From the NCBI GenBank assembly GCA_017591395.1, contig WEDG01000254.1:62001-126000 (forward strand): a stretch of 64,000 nt of DNA, written 5' to 3'. The position numbers were made by a program, and so were the translations under genes. Of this stretch, positions 58,481-64,000 are shown piece by piece. The notes under the pieces were generated by a model. It searched no databases and was not told the DNA's origin. It was given only the letters and a program-made list of their open reading frames with translations. How positions within the stretch are numbered: position 1 is the first letter of the stretch; each line of letters starts with the position of its first letter. This DNA is from Schistocephalus solidus (Eukaryota > Platyhelminthes > Cestoda > Diphyllobothriidea > Diphyllobothriidae).

Positions 58481-58756
58481 ATTATCCAAAAAAATCTGAA
58501 ATTTTCTTATCAGGGTAATACTATGCCGGCCAGCATTTTACTAGAGTAGGTAATCCATCTTCAGATTCTGAGCTAAAGTATGTCAATCACTGAAAAAATT
58601 AATCTTCTTTATTAGCCCTTATGACGTTAAATATGCACAAAAGTAAATTGAAAAGTTTGCAAAAACTTTAGTTCACGGGAGCCCTGATAGAAACTCACAG
58701 GCGTCAAGACACCTGCGCCAGAGCCAGGCATAGCTGGGTCATTCTTAATGGTTATT

Positions 58757-58984
58757 GGCTGAGAGGACACGCCCATCGCCCGTGCGTTGGTAATCCCCCT
58801 GCCCCCACCTTCGAGAGAAGTTCCGCATTTCATAATCTCAGGCATCCCTCTGCATGGGTTTGAAGCCCAGGTGACTTGCATTCCGACAGTGGGACGCCTG
58901 CGTCAACTGATACGCGTGAGCGACGAAAAGTCAATACGACAGCTGCTCATCACTGCCAGCGTAGAGTGCTCGCTGCCAGGATAG
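58757..58984. CDS. Coding-like frames on both strands, unknown
   Basis: Plus reads FIISGIPLHGFEAQVTCIPT and RQLLITASVECSLPG; minus reads PTVGMQVTWASNPCRGMPEI. Both are open, so at most one is real. No family recognised. Confidence 0.2.
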
Positions 58985-60069
58985 GATATGGATGAAAAGG
59001 TATTCTACTCACAAGAAGGCTTAGGATAAGCAGACAAGGCAGGCGGCTATGAAACGCCGAGCAGGGTTCGATTGAATGCACACTAAGGAGAGGGGATGGT
59101 TGGGAGGGCGATCACGCCTGCAAGAACCCCTATCGTATGGGCACACACAGTCAGTGCATGCAAGTGGGAGTGCGTAATTGAGGCCGATACTGAGAGGCCT
59201 GCCAGCACAGGCGTCATCAAGCCCCAACGAACAAGCGAGTGTCTTCAAAATTGCTAACGGGACAGAGATCAAACTGTCATTTTAAAACATGAATAAATGG
59301 AAATAAATAGTCAATAAGGAAAACGGGTATGATTTCAATTACCGAATATAAAACTTGATTGTACAGCAGAGCAAAATGCTAGGTATTTACACAAAAATCT
59401 TGAAAACCACGCATGCAACGCAAAACCAACTTTAACTCCAATTAACCAAGAACTAACGGCAACTGAAGCCGTTAATTTAGTTCACTTCAGCCTCGAGCTT
59501 CAATTCAATTAAATTTATTAAGAGATCTATAGATTTGATTAACTGCAGCTTACCTCATAAAATATAGAAAGCTGTTGGCCTCTATAGCTGGGCGTTGCCT
59601 AATAAAGTTGCTTAAACAAACTTCGCGTATCATTCGAAGTTGCTTTCAAATTTCAGTTTCTTTGATATTACGAAGTTTTAGTCTCTACCATAGGTAAGCA
59701 CACAAGTTGGTTTAGAATAACTCTTGAATGAAGTGTCCAGTCACTAAATTTGCGAGTTAATTACTTGGAATTGACGATGCTGTGGCTATCCAAATACTCC
59801 TTCACTGCGGATTATTCCACGTCCCGGAGCAATAAAAGTTTCAAAGTTCACCTGCTTCCAAAATTCACACCAACGGGATGCTGCTTTAATCTGCTCTAAA
59901 TGGAGGAAGAAGTCACAACAAAGGCTGAGTCATCCCATGTTTCTTATAAGTTTGACTGTTGAATAGTATTGCACCCAAGTCCGTTTATTTTAGATTTTTA
60001 AATTAAATGCATTCGCATAGAATCCTATGAGGTATAGAAAACACAGACGCTCCTGATTAATCGGCGCTG
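58985..60069. other. No supported feature
   Basis: AT-rich, short frames only. Confidence 0.5.
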
Positions 60070-60165
60070 GAAAAAAAATGATACCGCGGTCGGGAGTCGA
60101 ACCCTCGTCGAAGAAACATGTGGTAACGCACCTTACCACTCCGTCACATTCACACAGAAATCTGA
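60070..60165 (-). repeat. tRNA-like sequence (SINE head or tRNA relic)
   Basis: Minus strand has GACGGAGTGGTAAGGTGCG (A-box-like) and GGGTTCGACTCCCGACC (strong B-box match) about 45 nt apart, then a T8 run that could end pol III transcription. The ends do not pair into an acceptor stem, so I do not call a functional tRNA. Confidence 0.5.
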
Positions 60166-60862
60166 TAAACAAAATTGCATACAAACAGAAAAGTACGGCA
60201 AAGACACATATTCTGTTACAACCTCTCCTCGTGCCAAGTGGTCAAAATGCCCAATAATACTAATGAATGTCACATGAGAGGACGAAAAGTGCATAGGGTG
60301 CTTAAATCTCTTACATAAATTCCTGTTGATGGAGAAAGAGACCTAAAAGAAAAGGTTCATTGTTCATCCGACAAAAAACACACGTTACAACGAGAATTCA
60401 GACAAAAAAAGTACGTATGCAAATATAGCTTCCTCAGGAATACCCAATGTAGAGCTAAAATACATTGCGTCTACAGAGCTCAGTAAATATATATACATTT
60501 CCTTCCTTCGTAAGGGAGATCAAACCAGCTCATGCAACTTACTACTGTCACCCAGCTCAGACAGAAGCAGTAATACTCAAGATACACACACCTATGTTGC
60601 ATTGTTGCTGGACGATACAACAAAGGGCAACGTTGAAATGCTCGTCGAATTTGAAGGACGGAAGACGAAGAATTCGAAGTCAAAAAAGGCCAAGATTATT
60701 TTACGAAAATGAGTTCCAAATCCAAACAAAGCTCGTTCTTTCTGATAGACGCTCAAGCGGAATACTCTGTTGGTGCTGCAGGAGCAAGTGCAGAACAAAT
60801 TGGCAAAGTTCCCAAAAGGGGTTTGCCATTAACTTTATGAATCGTTTCTAGTACTTACAAAC
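60166..60862. other. Unassigned, possible 5' part of CR1
   Basis: A plus frame reads TYVALLLDDTTKGNVEML and GRKTKNSKSKKAKIILRK. It may be the start of the CR1 ORF1 region or unrelated. Confidence 0.3.
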
Positions 60863-61430
60863 ATGGTGTCATCAACCAAAGTAGAATTCCTCCATGATGA
60901 TGATGTCCTATCAACAAATCAGAGCACCAACTCACCAAACAGACATTTCGACTGCCAACGCAATCTCATTATTAAAGGGGCTATCGAGTCCACTTCCCAG
61001 ATTGCAAAGGAAAGGGTAGAACATTACCTCAGTCTTTTCCGAGTATAATCAAATTCGATTCTTTAAGATGGCGTATGCGTTACCGTGCAAAAAGCATTCC
61101 GTTTAGGGAAAACGGGTGTTCACACGACTCGCATCACCAAGGCCTCTTAAAATCATTCTTAAAAATGATGTTTAGACCTCACACCTAGAACAGAGAATGG
61201 CTTTCCGTAGCTCACACAGGGATGTGTTGTTCAACCGGATTACGACCAGATGGAAAGGCACAAAATGAGGATACTAAGAACAGAGTTGAAAAGGAGAACC
61301 GAGCAGAGGAAAAATGGCTCAAAATAAAGGATGGTGAAATAAAAGTAATGAAGAAGTATTTCTTGTGGCAGACCCCGTACACCATCAAGGCGGGTCCTCA
61401 CCGAGATGTAGGACACAAAATATGAAGAAC
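60863..61430 (+). pseudogene. CR1-like ORF1 remnant (RNA-binding)
   Basis: Opens MVSSTKVEFLHDDDVLSTNQ, then CQRNLIIKGAIESTSQIAKE, VQKAFRLGKTGVHTTRITKA (RRM-like block) and KVMKKYFLWQT with a charged EDTKNRVEKENRAEEKW helix. This matches the layout of CR1 ORF1. ORF1 proteins bind element RNA. Frames are broken. Confidence 0.6.
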
Positions 61431-61505
61431 CCAACTGTACAGAACTCGTATAACAAATGGACGGCGCTCAAAAAATCGGTTGACGACCACTTATAAGACG
61501 TCAGC

Positions 61506-61892
61506 GTGGGCAATATGGACATCAGTTCGTCTCGGAAAGCACTGATGGACCCCAGCATTCAATCGCATGAAAGGAGCAGAAGTCTATATGGAGGAGTTAC
61601 CCAGTCTAATTTGAGATGTTTTTATGCCAATGCTCAGAGTCTCCTTTCGAATGTCGACGAACTCAAAACAATAGTCTCAGACCGAACTTCCGATATCGTT
61701 GCCATTACGGTAACTTGTCTCAAAGCTGAAATCGCAGATAGTGAGGTTTCGATAGATGGGTACCAGCTCTTTCGAAGAGACCGTGAAAAAAGACAGGGAG
61801 GTGGAGTGGCTGGATACGTAGGGACAGGAACCTCGGCAATCGAATCAGCGCACGCCCTATTCCTTGAATATGAATTTCTCTGGATAAATTAA
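61506..61892 (+). pseudogene. CR1-like endonuclease N-terminal part
   Basis: LRCFYANAQSLLSNVDELKT (first Asn block), VAITVTCLKAEIADSEVSID (ET changed to VT), RRDREKRQGGGVAGYV. The GDFN block follows in another frame as IAGFFNAPTVD near 62020. Confidence 0.85.
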
Positions 61893-62640
61893 AAAAAGAA
61901 CTGTTCAAAAAATCCATAATTCTTGACGATCTACAGACCAACAAAAATTTCAAGTGCAGCTGATGAGTCATTCCTTCATTTGGTCAAGGAAGTAGCAAGT
62001 AACCAGGTGGTGCTTATTGCTGGATTTTTCAATGCACCTACAGTAGACTAGGTAAATCTGACAGTTTATGGTGTGCCATTTTCCTTCGGCAGCAGGCTAA
62101 CGGATCTCACTCTCGACCAAGCTCTGGCACAGAAGGTTAACTTACGCACCATCTTTAGAGATAACAAGAGAGCTTATTGCCTAAAATTAGTATTTACGAA
62201 GGACATCTCCTACCTTGAGGAAGTGTATTCTATTGCAGCCCTCGATAAGTGACAATATTACGCTACTGTGGGATTACTCACTTTGTTCTCAGCGCCAGAA
62301 AAGAATGGGAGGCAAGCGAAATATATGGAAGGCTGATTTTAACGCGATGAAAAAAGAACTACTGTCCATGAAATGGGATAATTTGCTCAAAGGTGATCCG
62401 GAGGATGACTGGCGATCGTTTAAGATGGTTTCACTCGAACTGATAGAGCGCTTTTGTCCAGTCAAGGTGTGAAAAAGACTAGAAGCCCTGCCTGGTTAAC
62501 AAGAGTACTAAACATGCAGTATAAGAAGAACTATAAAAAATGGAAGGTATTCAGTGAAGCAGGGTCAGCAGAAAATCTCGAGGATTTTCGTCGACAGCGA
62601 AATGCTGTCAAAAATATGATCCGTTAACCAAGAAAGAAAT

Positions 62641-63716
62641 ATGAATCAAGGAGTTTACAGCAGGTGGCAAAGAAGCCAAAAAATTATTTCATTTTTTTAC
62701 TTGTCGATTAAAAACCCGAACCCAGTCGCTGTAATTATGGGTGGGAATGATGTTGAAGTCGTTGTAAATGGAGAGAAAGCTGAGCACTTGGGTCGGTTGT
62801 TTGCCTCGGTATTCTCTACAGAAACTGAGCTTCAGCTTGACAATTTCAACAGTGCTGTTGTAAACGCCGTTCCAGTGCTTGAATATTTACTGTTTCCGGC
62901 GCCTCTTGTGGAACGAAAACTGCAAAATTGCAAAGAAACAAAGTTAACTGGTCCGGACGATTTACCGGCAAAGTTCTTGAAATAAGTGGCTGGCGAACTC
63001 TCCAATCCACTAGCATACATATTTAATTTATCATTCGAAGCAGGGAAACTGCCATCCGGATGGAAGGCAGCAAATATATACCCCAAACACAAGAGTGGGG
63101 CTCGTTCTAACGTTAATAATTATCAGCCTGTCAGCATAACCTCAATTTGATGTAAAATATTGGGATCAATAATTATGAATTTCCTGGAAGAAACCTGGTT
63201 TTTCTCAGAGCTGCAGCATCGTTTCAGACAGATTCGTTCTTACCTTTCCTGTTTATTGCTCTCCACAGAGCAGTGGACTCGCACGTTTGAAGAAGATGAT
63301 AGGGTTGACGTAATCTACCCTGATTTCAAGAAGGTGTTTCACAATGTCCAACACAAACGTATAATCAATGAATTATCTGAATTTTAAAAAAGAGGAATGC
63401 TACTGAGATGGCTCGCAGATTTTCTTAAAGGAAGATAGCAAACGGTGTTTGTCGATACTTCGAAGTCAACACCTAATCCGGGTCTAAGTGATGTCCCATA
63501 GGCTCCGTCTCAGGGCCTTTACTCTGCTAAGTGTACATCAACGACTGTTTCGACGAACTGGGTTGCAGCGCCGTCATATTTGCAGACAGTGTTAAATGTT
63601 GGAGGGCTATCATATCTGATGCCAATAGGCACGCACTTCAAGAGAGTCACAGCTGTCTTAGCAGCTGGTCTGCTCGTTGCCTCTTAACTTTTAACGTTAA
63701 GAAGTGTGTGATCTGA
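62641..63716 (+). pseudogene. CR1-like reverse transcriptase
   Basis: LTGPDDLPAKFLK (KSPGPDG-type block), LPSGWKAANIYPKHKSGARS, YQPVSITSI, VDVIYPDFKKVFHNV (block A, Asp kept), MYINDCFDELGCSAVIFADS (catalytic block FADD read as FADS, about 63531-63590). Stops at several points; dead. Confidence 0.87.
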
Positions 63717-64000
63717 GGACTCCGTAACAGAAGGACCAGTAAAGACGATGATTCCTACTAATACCTTCTCGATGGACAGTCCCTTTCAATTGTATTAAAT
63801 AAGTTTATTGATTTGGCACTGCTTGGGCCCCGTAGAGGAGCAGAAGAAACGCGGTGCTCTAATAAACTCCTCACTAAACCCACCTTCACAGTGTTTAAAG
63901 GAAGCTAAACGCGCAACACGGGTCTTATTTGCGCTCAGATGTGGATTTGTGCAGGCTGATAAGGATCTCTTCCGAACAACCTACGGGGCATTTGTTTTAT

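Larger units (their letters stand above)
60863..64000 (+). mobile_element. CR1-like LINE with ORF1 and ORF2, runs off window
   Basis: ORF1 (60863-61430) is followed by ORF2: endonuclease at 61506-62130, linker near 62270-62640 and RT from about 62640 to the edge. The order and spacing fit one element in one orientation. Stops and frameshifts break both frames. Confidence 0.85.

Noticed and set aside
60070..60165. A functional tRNA gene
   Set aside because: The A and B boxes are good, but the acceptor stem does not pair.

Overview
This window looks like nuclear DNA from a flatworm, most likely a diphyllobothriid-type tapeworm (the Spirometra, Schistocephalus and Dibothriocephalus group). The evidence is spliced genes with very short introns (34 and 41 bases), no bacterial-style operons, and a dense mix of RTE-like, CR1-like, Penelope-like, Ty3/gypsy, hAT and tRNA-derived elements. 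One LINE family carries C2H2 zinc fingers after its reverse transcriptase, which I associate from memory with diphyllobothriid tapeworms. The species itself is an inference.

The one host gene I can name is an RFWD3 ortholog (RING-finger and WD-repeat E3 ubiquitin ligase), minus strand, 55033 to 42245. I assembled ten coding exons by hand. Every junction is GT-AG, the phase is kept throughout, and the 613-residue product runs from an ATG to a stop. Its 8.2-kb sixth intron-to-exon gap (52054-43826) holds a 4.2-kb LINE, a Penelope-like fragment and other repeats. A second minus-strand gene of unknown function is supported by two phase-compatible exons (25927-25858 and 24394-23403). A possible first exon lies at 20639-20400.

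Layout. 1-3.6 kb: little, then a decayed RTE-like LINE on the minus strand. 3.6-7.9 kb: SINE body, TAG arrays, one copy of a roughly 450-bp repeat. 7.9-9.0 kb: a Penelope-like element with a GIY-YIG remnant between inverted terminal repeats. 9-14.5 kb: microsatellites and a tRNA-derived SINE ending in a 200-bp CTA array. 15.1-16.2 kb: zinc-finger tail of a 5'-truncated LINE. 17-22.9 kb: SINEs, a degenerate CCTAAC tract, the 450-bp repeat. 23.4-25.9 kb: the unknown gene. 25.5-27.1 kb: a tRNA-like SINE and two more inverted Penelope-like units. 28-30.6 kb: more repeats. 31.0-33.6 kb: decayed Ty3/gypsy pol. 33.9-40.3 kb: a cluster of decayed CR1-like LINEs. 41.1-41.8 kb: a short hAT derivative with perfect 8-bp target duplications. 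42.2-55.0 kb: RFWD3. 55-60.8 kb: mostly unassigned, with a few coding-like frames. 60.9-64 kb: a CR1-like LINE with ORF1 and ORF2 remnants that reaches the window edge.

The transposon coding regions I read all carry stops or frameshifts. Much of the window is decayed repeat sequence between sparse, intron-split host genes.
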